Positions 26,561 to 35,100 of a stretch of DNA of 64,000 nt are shown one piece after another. Position 1 is the stretch's first letter. Every line of letters starts with the position of its first letter. Below the pieces are notes generated by a model that was not told the origin of the DNA, made no database searches, and saw only the letters and a list, made by a program, of their open reading frames with translations. Both the position numbers and the translations under genes were made by a program. Source of the stretch: Betaproteobacteria bacterium (GTDB lineage Bacteria > Pseudomonadota > Gammaproteobacteria > Burkholderiales > Burkholderiaceae_C). The stretch covers positions 124,001 to 188,000 of the forward strand of contig JADJWD010000007.1 of the NCBI GenBank assembly GCA_016716535.1, written 5' to 3'.

Positions 26561-27046
26561 TCAGAACTGCGACGCCGGCCCGATGAACTGGCCGTTGCGC
26601 GCACGCACGATGTCGTCGCGGCTCGCCTGGGCCGTCAGCGGGCCGGCCGAGTCGCCGTCGGGGCCGCTGCTGTACAAGTCGTAGTCGCTGTTGATCGGCA
26701 CCAGCGAGTGGTCCTTGCGCGCCCTGCCCCGGCCCGTCAACGTCGACAGGTCGGTGTACTGGTAGGCGTTGCCCCACGGGTCGGCGAGGCCGGCGCGGCC
26801 GATGGCGGCCAGGTCGGCCGGGTAGGCGCCGGTGTCCTGGTAGTGCGCGTCGATCACCACCGACAGCGCGGCGATGTCCTCCTGCGCCTTCTTGTTGCGC
26901 GCCTTCTGCTGGTAGCCGCCGTAGCCGTTGACGGCCAGGCCGACGAGCACGGCGAGCACGGTCAGCGCCATCATCAGTTCGATGATCGTGAAGCCGCGCC
27001 GGGCTGCCGGACGCCGCGGGGCGATAGGTCGGTGGGGCGCAGCCAT
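26561..27046 (-). CDS. GspG-like type II secretion pseudopilin, stand-alone
   Basis: This 161-residue protein has a class III prepilin signal, RRGFTIIELMMALTVLAVLV: cleavage after Gly, Phe +1 and Glu +5, followed by the hydrophobic spine helix. The C-terminal region has YPADLAAIG, DPWGNAYQY and YDLYSSGPDGDSAG, the GspG-type calcium-loop pattern. The rest of a type II secretion or type IV pilus operon is not present; instead a GGDEF-EAL gene follows after 28 bases. It would be assembled by the cell's main prepilin peptidase and assembly machinery. A basic 17-residue leader precedes the cleavage site, longer than usual. The function is inferred only from family. Confidence 0.85.
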   Translation of the reverse strand: MAAPHRPIAPRRPAARRGFTIIELMMALTVLAVLVGLAVNGYGGYQQKARNKKAQEDIAALSVVIDAHYQDTGAYPADLAAIGRAGLADPWGNAYQYTDLSTLTGRGRARKDHSLVPINSDYDLYSSGPDGDSAGPLTAQASRDDIVRARNGQFIGPASQF

Positions 27047-27086
27047 GGCCCCGCGTCATCGGCGGGCGGCCGGCGAACTTGAGGCT

Positions 27087-28319
27087 TCAGGCGGGGGCCG
27101 CCGTCGCCGCCGGCGCGCGTACGGCGCGCGAGGCTGCGAAGGTGGCCAGCGCCGACAGCACCGCGCAGCCGCCGATCACCACCGCGTAGCTGCCGCTGGC
27201 GTCGAACACCCGCCCGGCCAGCCAGGGCCCGGCGAGGTTGCCGAGCGCCGCACCGGTGTACAGCGTGCCGATGATCGAGGCGACGGCGCGCGCGCCGAAG
27301 AAGTCCATGCACAGCGCCGGCATCAGCGAGACGCTGCCGCCGTAGCTGAGGCCCATCCACAGCGCAAACACCGCCAGCGCCGCGTAACCCGGTGCGCCCA
27401 GCGTGGCGGCCAGCCACAGCAGCATCGACGCGCCGAGCGAACCCATCACGCCGACCAGCGCCGGCCCGCGCCCCAGGCGATCGGCCAGCGCGCCGACGGC
27501 GAAGCGCCCGGTCAGGCTGCCGATGCCGATCAGGCCGACGAGGCCGACCGCCTGCGCGTCGGCGACGCCGAGGTCGCGCGCCGACGCCGACAGGTGCGCG
27601 AACGGCACGAACATGCTCGGCGCGCCGAGCAGGCACATCACGTACAGCCACCGAAAGCGCGCGCTCGCCAGCGCCGGCCCGAGCGGCACGCCCGGCACCG
27701 CCGCCGCACCCGGCCCGCGGCCGCGCCGCGCGGAGGGCGCAGGCTTCAGCAGCAACGTCGCCGCGAGGCCGACCGCGGCGACGAAGACCGCCAGCGCCGT
27801 CATCGCGCCGCGCCACTGCCACTGCGTGATGGCTGCCGTGGCGACGAGCGGCACGAGCAGCGTGCCGGCGCCGATGCCGGCGCTGGCGATGCCCGCGGCG
27901 AGCCCTCGCCGGCGCGTGAACCACGGCTGCACGCAGCCGATCGACGGCGTGTAGACGAGCGCGACGCCGACGCCGAGCACGACACCGTAGGCGAGCGTCA
28001 CCTGCACCATCGAGCCCGCGCGGCTGCCCGCGAGCAGGGCCACGGCGATCAGCAGCATGCCGGCGCTGGTGACGATGCGCGGCCCGAAGCGGTCGGACAA
28101 CATGCCGCCGAACGCGCCGAGCACGAAGTAGACGAGGCCGGTGACGCCGAACACGAGCGACACATCGGCCCGCGTGGCGCCGAACTCGGCGACGAAGGGC
28201 TCGAAGAACGCGGCGAACGAGTAGGCGATGCCGAAGATCACCGCCAACGCGGTGAAGCAGGCCCAGACGACGACCCAGCCATAACGCGGCTCTTGTTCCT
28301 GCTGCATCGGCCGCAGCAT
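27087..28319 (-). CDS. MFS transporter (OFA/monocarboxylate-type)
   Basis: This inner-membrane carrier of 410 residues has about twelve hydrophobic helices. RYGWVVVWACFTALAVIFG starts helix 1, a GGMLSDRFGPRIV loop lies between helices 2 and 3, and GALADRLGRGPALVG is the matching loop of the second half. The segment YTPSIGCVQPWFTRRRGLAAG resembles oxalate/formate-antiporter (OFA) and monocarboxylate-type MFS proteins, so an organic anion is a plausible substrate. ATG 28319 is used; a second ATG at 28307 is equally possible. It lies downstream of the Crp/Fnr gene in the same direction, with a hairpin and a separate inverted repeat in between, so it probably has its own promoter. Confidence 0.85.
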   Translation of the reverse strand: MLRPMQQEQEPRYGWVVVWACFTALAVIFGIAYSFAAFFEPFVAEFGATRADVSLVFGVTGLVYFVLGAFGGMLSDRFGPRIVTSAGMLLIAVALLAGSRAGSMVQVTLAYGVVLGVGVALVYTPSIGCVQPWFTRRRGLAAGIASAGIGAGTLLVPLVATAAITQWQWRGAMTALAVFVAAVGLAATLLLKPAPSARRGRGPGAAAVPGVPLGPALASARFRWLYVMCLLGAPSMFVPFAHLSASARDLGVADAQAVGLVGLIGIGSLTGRFAVGALADRLGRGPALVGVMGSLGASMLLWLAATLGAPGYAALAVFALWMGLSYGGSVSLMPALCMDFFGARAVASIIGTLYTGAALGNLAGPWLAGRVFDASGSYAVVIGGCAVLSALATFAASRAVRAPAATAAPA

Positions 28320-28367
28320 GCCATGGCTGGGAGGGTGCCGGCCGGCTGCCGGCGGGCGATTGAGTTG

Positions 28368-28393
28368 CTTTCATTTGCTGGCCCAAGTGAAAG
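28368..28393. promoter_or_regulatory. Inverted repeat upstream of the MFS gene
   Basis: Ten-base arms CTTTCATTTG and CAAGTGAAAG (one mismatch) are separated by CTGGCC. The site lies 49-74 bases before the MFS start codon. No T-tract follows in either direction, which favours a protein-binding operator over an intrinsic terminator. Another half-site-like CATTCACTTC occurs at 28411-28420. The local AT content is higher than in the flanking genes, as expected for a promoter. Confidence 0.5.
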
Positions 28394-28419
28394 CCACCCA
28401 GACAAAGGGCCATTCACTT

Positions 28420-28450
28420 CGATTCTTCCTGCCCGGGGCAGCAGGAATCG
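28420..28450 (-). terminator. Stem-loop just after the Crp/Fnr gene
   Basis: A 15-base stem with one mismatch and one G-T pair (arms CGATTCTTCCTGCCC and GGGCAGCAGGAATCG) starts six bases after the Crp/Fnr stop. The spacing and stability fit a transcription terminator or 3' end structure. A U-tract is not present on the coding strand, so termination efficiency is uncertain. Confidence 0.5.
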
Positions 28451-28456
28451 GACCCT

Positions 28457-29164
28457 TCAGGCCGCCTGCGGCTGCACCGCCCCATCGTCGCAGTAACAAC
28501 GCAGCCCGCGCGGATCGAGCAACGTCACGCCGCCGTATTCGACGCGCAGCAGCCCGGCGCGCTCCAGGCGGTGCAGCGACTCGTTGGCGCGCTGGCGCGA
28601 GACGGCGCACAAGAGGCCGATCTCCTCCTGGCTCAACTGCACGTGACTGTCGGCCTGAGGATAGAGGTCGGGGTCGAGCAGGCTTGCCAGGCAGCGTGCG
28701 ACGCGTGCGTCGGGGCCGAGCAGGCGGTCGTACTCGACCAGGCCGATGAACAGCGACAGCCGCGCGTTCAGATGCTGCAGCAAGAAGCGGTTGAACGGCA
28801 GCGAGGTGGACACGAGACGCTCGAACGTGGCACGCGGTACGCAGGCCAGGCGCGTGGGCCGCACGGCGATGCCGTCGTAGCGCCAGCGGCTGCCGGGCTT
28901 GAGCAGCGTGCCTTCGCCGGCCCAGCCGCCGGCGGTGACGCCGGTGAAGGTCGAATGGCGGCCGTCGGCGCGCGACACCGACATCTTCAAGAGCCCATCG
29001 ATGACCCCGAACCACTTGTCGGCCGGCTCGCCGCAGCGCACCGCGTGGCCGCCGATCGGCAGGCGGCGCTCGTGCGTCTCGCGCACGACGCGCTCGAGCT
29101 CCTCGGGCGCCAGCGCCGCGGCCCACAGGCTGTGCCGCAACAGGGTGTCGAGCGCTGCGGCCAT
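28457..29164 (-). CDS. Crp/Fnr family transcription regulator
   Basis: This 235-residue protein has an N-terminal cyclic-nucleotide-binding fold (about 20-130; WFGVIDGLLKMSV and GWAGEGTLLK), a long dimerisation helix (about 128-150), and a C-terminal winged helix with LSQEEIGLLCAVSRQRANES. FNR-type N-terminal cysteines are missing, so it does not carry the usual oxygen-sensing cluster. Compared with E. coli CRP recognition helix (Arg180, Glu181, Arg185), the aligned residues are Arg, Gln and Glu in SRQRANE, so base specificity should differ. It is divergent from the molybdenum hydroxylase genes with a CRP-geometry dyad between them. The C terminus contains CYC, which may be of interest for redox sensing. 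Confidence 0.9.
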   Translation of the reverse strand: MAAALDTLLRHSLWAAALAPEELERVVRETHERRLPIGGHAVRCGEPADKWFGVIDGLLKMSVSRADGRHSTFTGVTAGGWAGEGTLLKPGSRWRYDGIAVRPTRLACVPRATFERLVSTSLPFNRFLLQHLNARLSLFIGLVEYDRLLGPDARVARCLASLLDPDLYPQADSHVQLSQEEIGLLCAVSRQRANESLHRLERAGLLRVEYGGVTLLDPRGLRCYCDDGAVQPQAA

Positions 29165-29266
29165 GGTGCCCTCCTGCGCGTTGCCGCGGTTGGGCCGCGG
29201 GCAGGCAAGCCGGATGCCTGTGCGGCCGCACCGCTGCGCGGGTCACTCGCGCCGGCGGGCCGTCAG

Positions 29267-29288
29267 GGTTGTCGTCGGCACGACAACC
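29267..29288. promoter_or_regulatory. CRP-geometry dyad between Crp/Fnr gene and hydroxylase genes
   Basis: Perfect nine-base arms GGTTGTCGT and ACGACAACC are separated by CGGC. Read as pentamers this is TGTCG-N6-CGACA, the same geometry as the CRP consensus TGTGA-N6-TCACA. It lies 52 bases before the ATG of the hydroxylase large subunit and 102 bases before the regulator start. It is the most likely binding site of the divergent Crp/Fnr protein. Confidence 0.6.
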
Positions 29289-29340
29289 TGCGCGGCCGGC
29301 CCGTCGCAGCATCCCGCACCCTGCTGCGAAGGAGACCGCG

Positions 29341-31596
29341 ATGGACAACACGATGAACAACGCTCCGGCCGAATCGGGTCGCGAGGGCGTCGAGCGCACG
29401 GCGCGCGCGGCTGCTGGCGATACGGCCGGCGCCGCACGCGGCCTCGTCGTCAGCCGCCGCAGCGTGCTCGGCAGCGCGCTCGGCAGCGCGGCCACCGCCG
29501 GACTGACGCTGCCGACAAAGGCCGAGGCGCTGCCGCTGCCGCTGACGCCGCCGGACACGGTGGACCACTACGACGTCGCCGACTCGCTCGTGCAGACCGG
29601 CGCGTTGACGATGGCGCTGGTCAAGCTGACGCTCGGCGCCGATGGCGTCTACACGCTCGACCTGCCGCGCCTCGAGCAAGGCACCGGCATCGCCACGGCG
29701 CTGGCGATGATGATCGCCGAGGAGGCGCACGTGCCGCTGGCGCAGGTGCGCGTCCACTCGGCCGACGCCTCGCCCGAGCTGCTCTACAACCAGATCACCG
29801 GCGGCTCGTCGTCGGTGCGCTGCTTCGCGCCGTTCATCGGCACGCTGGTGGCGAAGGCGCGGCTGGCCGCCGGGCTGCCGCCGACGACCGGCACGCCGGG
29901 CGACCCGTCGCAGTTCCAGGTCATCGGCAAGCGCGTCGGCAAGCTCGACGCGCTGGACATCGTCACCGGGCGCAAGAAATTCACGATGGATCAGCCGGTG
30001 CCCGGCGCGCTGCCGACGATGCTGCGCATGCCCGCGCAGATCCGCGGCACGGTGCAAAGCGTCAACAACCTCGCGCAGGTGCGTGCGATGCCCGGTGTCG
30101 TCGCCGTCGTCGTCGTGCCGCCGGGCGGCACCGTCGTGCCGCGCCAGGTCGGCGTGGCGGTGATGGCCGAAACCTTCGGGCAGGCGTGGGACGCGGCGCG
30201 CGCGCTCGACATCACCTGGGGCGACGGCAGCAACGCCGGCCAGACCGACGCGACGCTGAAGCAGACGTTGGCCGCGGCGATCCCGCCGCTGCTGCCGGCC
30301 GGCGTGGGCCAGATCACGCTCGATGCCGAGTTCTGGTTCCCGGCGGCCACGCACTGCCCGCTCGAGGTGGAGTGCGCGATCGCCGACGTGCGGCCCGGCA
30401 GTGCCGAGATCTGGGCCGGGCTGCAGACGCCGATCGTCACGCAGCAGGCGATCGCCGCCGATCTCGGCCTGCTGCAAACGCAGGTGAAGGTGCACGTCGT
30501 GCCCAGCGGCGGCTCGTTCGGCCGCCGGCTCTTCTGGGATCCGGTGCAGATCGCTGCGTACGTCTCGCAGCAGACCGGGCGGCCGTGCAAGCTGATGTAC
30601 CACCGCAGCGACGACATCCGCCACACGCGGCTGCGCCCGCCGCAGGTGCACAAGGTGCGCGCGACGCTGCTGCCGCCGACGCTGCTGCTGCCCGGCAACG
30701 TCGTCAGCTACCAGCAGAGCATCGGCATCGTGCGGCTCGATGCCCGGCACGGCTACGGCGAGATCGGCACCGCGCTCGGCGGCTCGCTGCCGCCGCAGGT
30801 GCCGCAGACGCTGGGCAACCTCGGCTACGAGCAGTTCTTCTTCAAGACGATGGTCGCATCGCCCTACAACTTCGGCGTCAGCGCGAAGCTGCTGTTCCCG
30901 GTGGGGCTGGACTGGAACACGGTGTCGTTCCGCTCGGTGCACATCAACCCGGCCCGCACCGTCGAGGAGGTGATGGTCGACGAGATGGCGGCGCGGCTGA
31001 ACAAGGACCCGGTCGCCTTCCGGCTCGAGTTCCTGCGCCTGCCGCGTGCGCGTGCCGTGCTGCAGCGCTGCGCCGGCGCGGCGCAGTGGGGGCGCGCGCT
31101 GCCGGCCGGCTTTGCGCAGGGGGTGGGCGTGCACATGGAGTCGCGTTCGTTCTCGGCCTGCATTGTCGAAGTCGACGGCCGCGACCCGAACCAGTGCAAG
31201 GTGACGCGCGTGACGCTGGTCATCGACGTCGGCCGGCCGATCAGCCCGTCGGGCATCGAGCAGCAGTGCCTGGGCGGCATCTCCGACGCCATCGCGCTCG
31301 TCTTCAACGCCGGCCTGACGATCCAGGACGGCCTGCCGCTGGAGGGCAGCTACAACCAGTTCCGCTACACGCGGCAGCGCGACTTTCCCAAGCAGGTGGA
31401 GATCATCGTCATGCCCGACGTCGGCGAGCCGATCGCCGGCATGGGCGAGGTGGCGATGTCGGCGCCCTCGGGCGCGATGTGCAACGCCTACTGGCGCGCC
31501 ACCGGACGCCGGCCGCGCAGCTTCCCGCTCAACGCCCGGGCGGCCTTCACGCCCACGCCGGCCGGGCAGCTGCCCGCGCCGGTGTTCACCGCCTGA
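29341..31596 (+). CDS. Molybdenum hydroxylase large subunit (IorB-like), Tat-exported
   Basis: This 751-residue molybdopterin-binding protein is of the xanthine dehydrogenase/aldehyde oxidoreductase family, closest in layout to isoquinoline 1-oxidoreductase beta. A twin-arginine signal (SRRSVLG at 38-44, then an Ala/Gly/Leu region) points to export after folding. Cofactor motifs include EQGTGIATALAM, GGSFGRRLFWDP and the C-terminal GMGEVAMSAP, whose Glu (about 703) matches the catalytic base. The protein lacks the FAD subunit partner typical of xanthine dehydrogenase. Electrons probably go through the Fe-S subunit to a c-type cytochrome. AAGGAG precedes the ATG. Substrate (N-heterocycle or aldehyde) is unknown. 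Confidence 0.9.
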   Translation: MDNTMNNAPAESGREGVERTARAAAGDTAGAARGLVVSRRSVLGSALGSAATAGLTLPTKAEALPLPLTPPDTVDHYDVADSLVQTGALTMALVKLTLGADGVYTLDLPRLEQGTGIATALAMMIAEEAHVPLAQVRVHSADASPELLYNQITGGSSSVRCFAPFIGTLVAKARLAAGLPPTTGTPGDPSQFQVIGKRVGKLDALDIVTGRKKFTMDQPVPGALPTMLRMPAQIRGTVQSVNNLAQVRAMPGVVAVVVVPPGGTVVPRQVGVAVMAETFGQAWDAARALDITWGDGSNAGQTDATLKQTLAAAIPPLLPAGVGQITLDAEFWFPAATHCPLEVECAIADVRPGSAEIWAGLQTPIVTQQAIAADLGLLQTQVKVHVVPSGGSFGRRLFWDPVQIAAYVSQQTGRPCKLMYHRSDDIRHTRLRPPQVHKVRATLLPPTLLLPGNVVSYQQSIGIVRLDARHGYGEIGTALGGSLPPQVPQTLGNLGYEQFFFKTMVASPYNFGVSAKLLFPVGLDWNTVSFRSVHINPARTVEEVMVDEMAARLNKDPVAFRLEFLRLPRARAVLQRCAGAAQWGRALPAGFAQGVGVHMESRSFSACIVEVDGRDPNQCKVTRVTLVIDVGRPISPSGIEQQCLGGISDAIALVFNAGLTIQDGLPLEGSYNQFRYTRQRDFPKQVEIIVMPDVGEPIAGMGEVAMSAPSGAMCNAYWRATGRRPRSFPLNARAAFTPTPAGQLPAPVFTA

Positions 31597-31626
31597 CCCG
31601 ACGCCACGACACACCAGGAGCCTGCG

Positions 31627-32094
31627 ATGCCGAACTACAGCTTCACGGTCAACAACCAGCCGGTCGTCGTCGACGCACCGGCAGACATGGCGCTCTTGTG
31701 GGTGCTGCGCGACAAGCTCGGCCTCACCGGGCCGAAGTACGGCTGCGGCGTCGACGCGTGCAAGGCCTGCACGTGCCTCGTCAACGGCCGCGCACGCACC
31801 ACCTGCTCGATGAAGGTGTCGGCGGCGCAGGGCAAGCGCATCACGACGATCGAGGGCTTGGCCGGCGGGCCGAACGGCGAGCAGCTGCACCCCGTGCAGC
31901 AGGCCTGGCTCGAACTCGATGTGCCGCAGTGCGGCTTCTGCCAGCCGGGCCAGATCATGGCCGCGGTGGACCTGCTCGGCCGCAAGAAGAACCCGAGCGA
32001 TGCCGACATCGACGCCATCGAGAACGTCTGCCGCTGCGGCACCTATCACCGCATCCGCGCGGCGATCAAGCGGGCGGCGGCGATGATGGGATGA
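31627..32094 (+). CDS. Molybdenum hydroxylase 2Fe-2S subunit (IorA-like)
   Basis: This 155-residue protein has two [2Fe-2S] domains. The plant-type ferredoxin cluster ligands are Cys40, Cys45, Cys48 and Cys60 (CGVDACKACTC region), and the helical domain ligands are Cys102, Cys105, Cys135 and Cys137 (CGFCQPGQIM and CRCGTYHRIR). The CKACTC arrangement has an extra Cys50 and Lys in place of the usual Gly. It pairs with the preceding large subunit, 30 bases upstream, with GGAG before the ATG. It has no signal peptide and would be carried out with the Tat substrate as a complex. Together they form a two-subunit enzyme of IorAB type. Confidence 0.92.
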   Translation: MPNYSFTVNNQPVVVDAPADMALLWVLRDKLGLTGPKYGCGVDACKACTCLVNGRARTTCSMKVSAAQGKRITTIEGLAGGPNGEQLHPVQQAWLELDVPQCGFCQPGQIMAAVDLLGRKKNPSDADIDAIENVCRCGTYHRIRAAIKRAAAMMG

Positions 32095-32164
32095 AGCCCG
32101 CGGGAGCCGTGCCTGCTCCGCCCGGCGGCGTGCGGCCTGTTGCGGCCGCAGGCCCCGAGCCCCT

Positions 32165-35100
32165 TCACATGCTGCGCCGGTACTGCCCGCCCACCTCGAA
32201 CAGCGCGTTCGTGATCTGCCCCAGCGAGCAGCAGCGCACCGCGTCCATCAGCACGGCGAAGACGTTGCCGTTGTCGATCACCGCGCGCTGAAGCCGCGCG
32301 AGCATTGCCGGCGCCTCGGCCGCATGGCGGGCGTGGAAGTCGGCCAGGCGCTGCAGCTGGCTTTGCTTTTCTTCCTCGGTGCTGCGCGCCAGCTCGATGC
32401 TCTCGGGCACCGGGTCGCCGGCCGGGTTGCGGAAGGTGTTGACGCCGACGATCGGGTACTCGCCCGTGTGCTTGAGCATCTCGTAGTGCAGGCTCTCTTC
32501 CTGGATCTTGCCGCGCTGGTAGCCGGTCTCCATCGCGCCGAGCACGCCGCCGCGCTCGGCGATGCGCTCGAACTCGGCCAGCACCGCTTCCTCGACGAGC
32601 TCGGTCAGCTCGTCGATGATGAACGCGCCCTGGTTCGGGTTCTCGTTCTTCGCCAGCCCCCACTCGCGGTTGATGACGAACTGGATCGCCATGGCGCGGC
32701 GCACGCTCTCCTCGGTGGGCGTGGTGATCGCCTCGTCGTAGGCGTTGGTGTGCAGGCTGTTGGCGTTGTCGTAGGTGGCGATCAGCGCCTGCAGCGTCGT
32801 GCGGATGTCGTTGAAGGCGATCTCCTGCGCGTGCAGGCTGCGCCCGCTCGTCTGGCAGTGGTACTTCAGCTTCTGGCTGCGCTCGTTGGCGCCGTAGCGG
32901 TCGCGCATCGCCGTGGCCCAGATGCGCCGCGCGACGCGGCCGAGCACCGTGTACTCGGGGTCCATACCGTTGCTGAAGAAGAAGCTCAGGTTCGGCGCGA
33001 AGTCGTCGATGTGCATGCCGCGCGCCAGATACGCCTCGACGAACGTGAAGCCGTTGCTCATCGTGAATGCGAGCTGCGAGATCGGGTTCGCGCCCGCCTC
33101 GGCGATGTGGTACCCGCTGATGCTCACCGAGTAGAAGTTGCGCACGTCGTGGTGCACGAAGTACTCGGCGATGTCGCCCATCACCTTCAGGCTGAACTCG
33201 GTGGAGAAGATGCAGGTGTTCTGGCCCTGATCTTCCTTCAGGATGTCGGCCTGCACGGTGCCGCGCACGTTGGCCAGCGTCCACTCGCGGATCTTCGCGG
33301 CCTCGTCGTCGGTGGGCTCGCGCTTGTTGTCGGCGCGGAACTTGTCTTGCTGCTGGTCGACGGCGGCGTTCATGAACATCGCTAGGATCGTCGGCGCCGG
33401 GCCGTTGATCGTCATGCTCACGCTGGTGTTCGGTGCGCACAGGTCGAAGCCCGAGTACAGCACCTTCAGGTCTTCCAACGTCGCGATGCTGACACCCGAG
33501 TTGCCGACCTTGCCGTAGATGTCGGGCCGCGGGTCGGGGTCGTTGCCGTACAGCGTCACCGAGTCGAACGCGGTGGACAGCCGCTTGGCCGGCATGCCCT
33601 CGCTGACGAGCTTGAAGCGCCGGTTGGTGCGGAAGGCGTCGCCTTCGCCGGCGAACATGCGCGTGGGGTCCTCGTTCTCGCGCTTGAACGCGAAGACGCC
33701 GGCGGTGTAGGGGAAGCTGCCGGGCACGTTCTCGAGCAGCAGCCACTTCAAGAGTTCACCGTGGTCTTCGTATTGCGGCAGCGCGACCTTGCGGATCTTG
33801 TTGCCCGACAGCGTCGTGTGCACCAGGCTCGTGCGGATCTCCTTGTCGCGGATCTTCACGACGTATTCGTCGCCGGCGTAGGCCTTCTGCATCTCGGGCC
33901 ACATCGCCAGCAGCTTCCTCGCCGCCGGGTCCAGCCGGGCCTCGCGCGACTCGGCGAGCTTCAGCACCGTCTGGCGCGCGCCGTCGCGGGTGGCATCGTC
34001 GTCGTGCAGCATGCGCGCGCTTTCACGCAGCTGCTGCATCTCGCGCGCGAGCTTCGCCTGCTCGCGCGCGCGGCGCTTGTACGCGCGCACGGTGTCGGCG
34101 ATGTCGGCGAGGTAGCGCACGCGCGCCGGCGGCACCACCGGCGTCTGGTGCGTGCTGTGGCGCGTCGTCACCTTCGGCAGGCGGCTCTCGCCCAGTGCGA
34201 GACCGAGCGCCGCGAGCCGCGGCGCGAGCGCCTGGTACAGCGCCGTCACGCCGTCGTCGTTGAAGCGGCTGGCCATCGTGCCGAACACCGGCATCTGCTC
34301 GGCCGGCGTCTTGAACGCCGACCGGTTGCGCTGCACCTGCTTGCTCACGTCGCGCAGTGCGTCGGAAGCCCCCTTGCGGTCGAACTTGTTGATCGCCACG
34401 AACTCGGCGAAGTCGAGCATGTCGATCTTCTCGAGCTGGCTGGCGGCGCCGTACTCCGGCGTCATCACGTACAGCGGCACATCCACCAGCGGCACGATCG
34501 CCGCGTCGCCCTGGCCGATGCCCGAGGTCTCGACGACGACGAGGTCGAAGCCCGCGGCCTTGCACGCGGTGACGACATCGGGCAGCGCCTGGCTGATCTC
34601 GCTGCCGAAGTCGCGCGTGGCGAGGCTGCGCATGAAGACGCGCGGTCCGTTCTGCCACGGCGAGATCGCATTCATGCGGATGCGGTCGCCGAGCAGCGCG
34701 CCGCCGCTCTTGCGCCGGCTCGGGTCGATGCTGATGACGGCGATGCGCAAGGTGTCGCCCTGGTCCAGCCTGAGGCGGCGGATCAGCTCGTCGGTGAGGC
34801 TGCTCTTGCCGGCGCCGCCGGTGCCGGTGATGCCGAGCACGGGGATCCTCGTGCCCTGCGCGGCCTTGGCGAGCGACGCCTTCAGCGCCGGCTCGGCACG
34901 GCCGTTCTCGAGCGCGGTGATCGCCTGCGCCAGCGCGCGCCAGGCCGCCTCGCTGTGGCCCTGCACCGCCGCGGCGTCCTTCGGCGCGTGCTCGGAGAGG
35001 TCATGATCGCAGCGCATGACCATCTCGCCGATCATTCCGGCCAGCCCCATGCGCTGGCCGTCTTCGGGGCTGTAGATGCGCGCCACGCCGCAGCCTTGCA

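Noticed and set aside
26533..26604. Overlap of the GGDEF-EAL start with the pseudopilin gene
   Set aside because: The start at 26604 lies inside the pilin coding sequence and its extra 24 residues are Arg/Ser/Pro-rich; ATG 26532 gives a sensible N terminus before the first helix.
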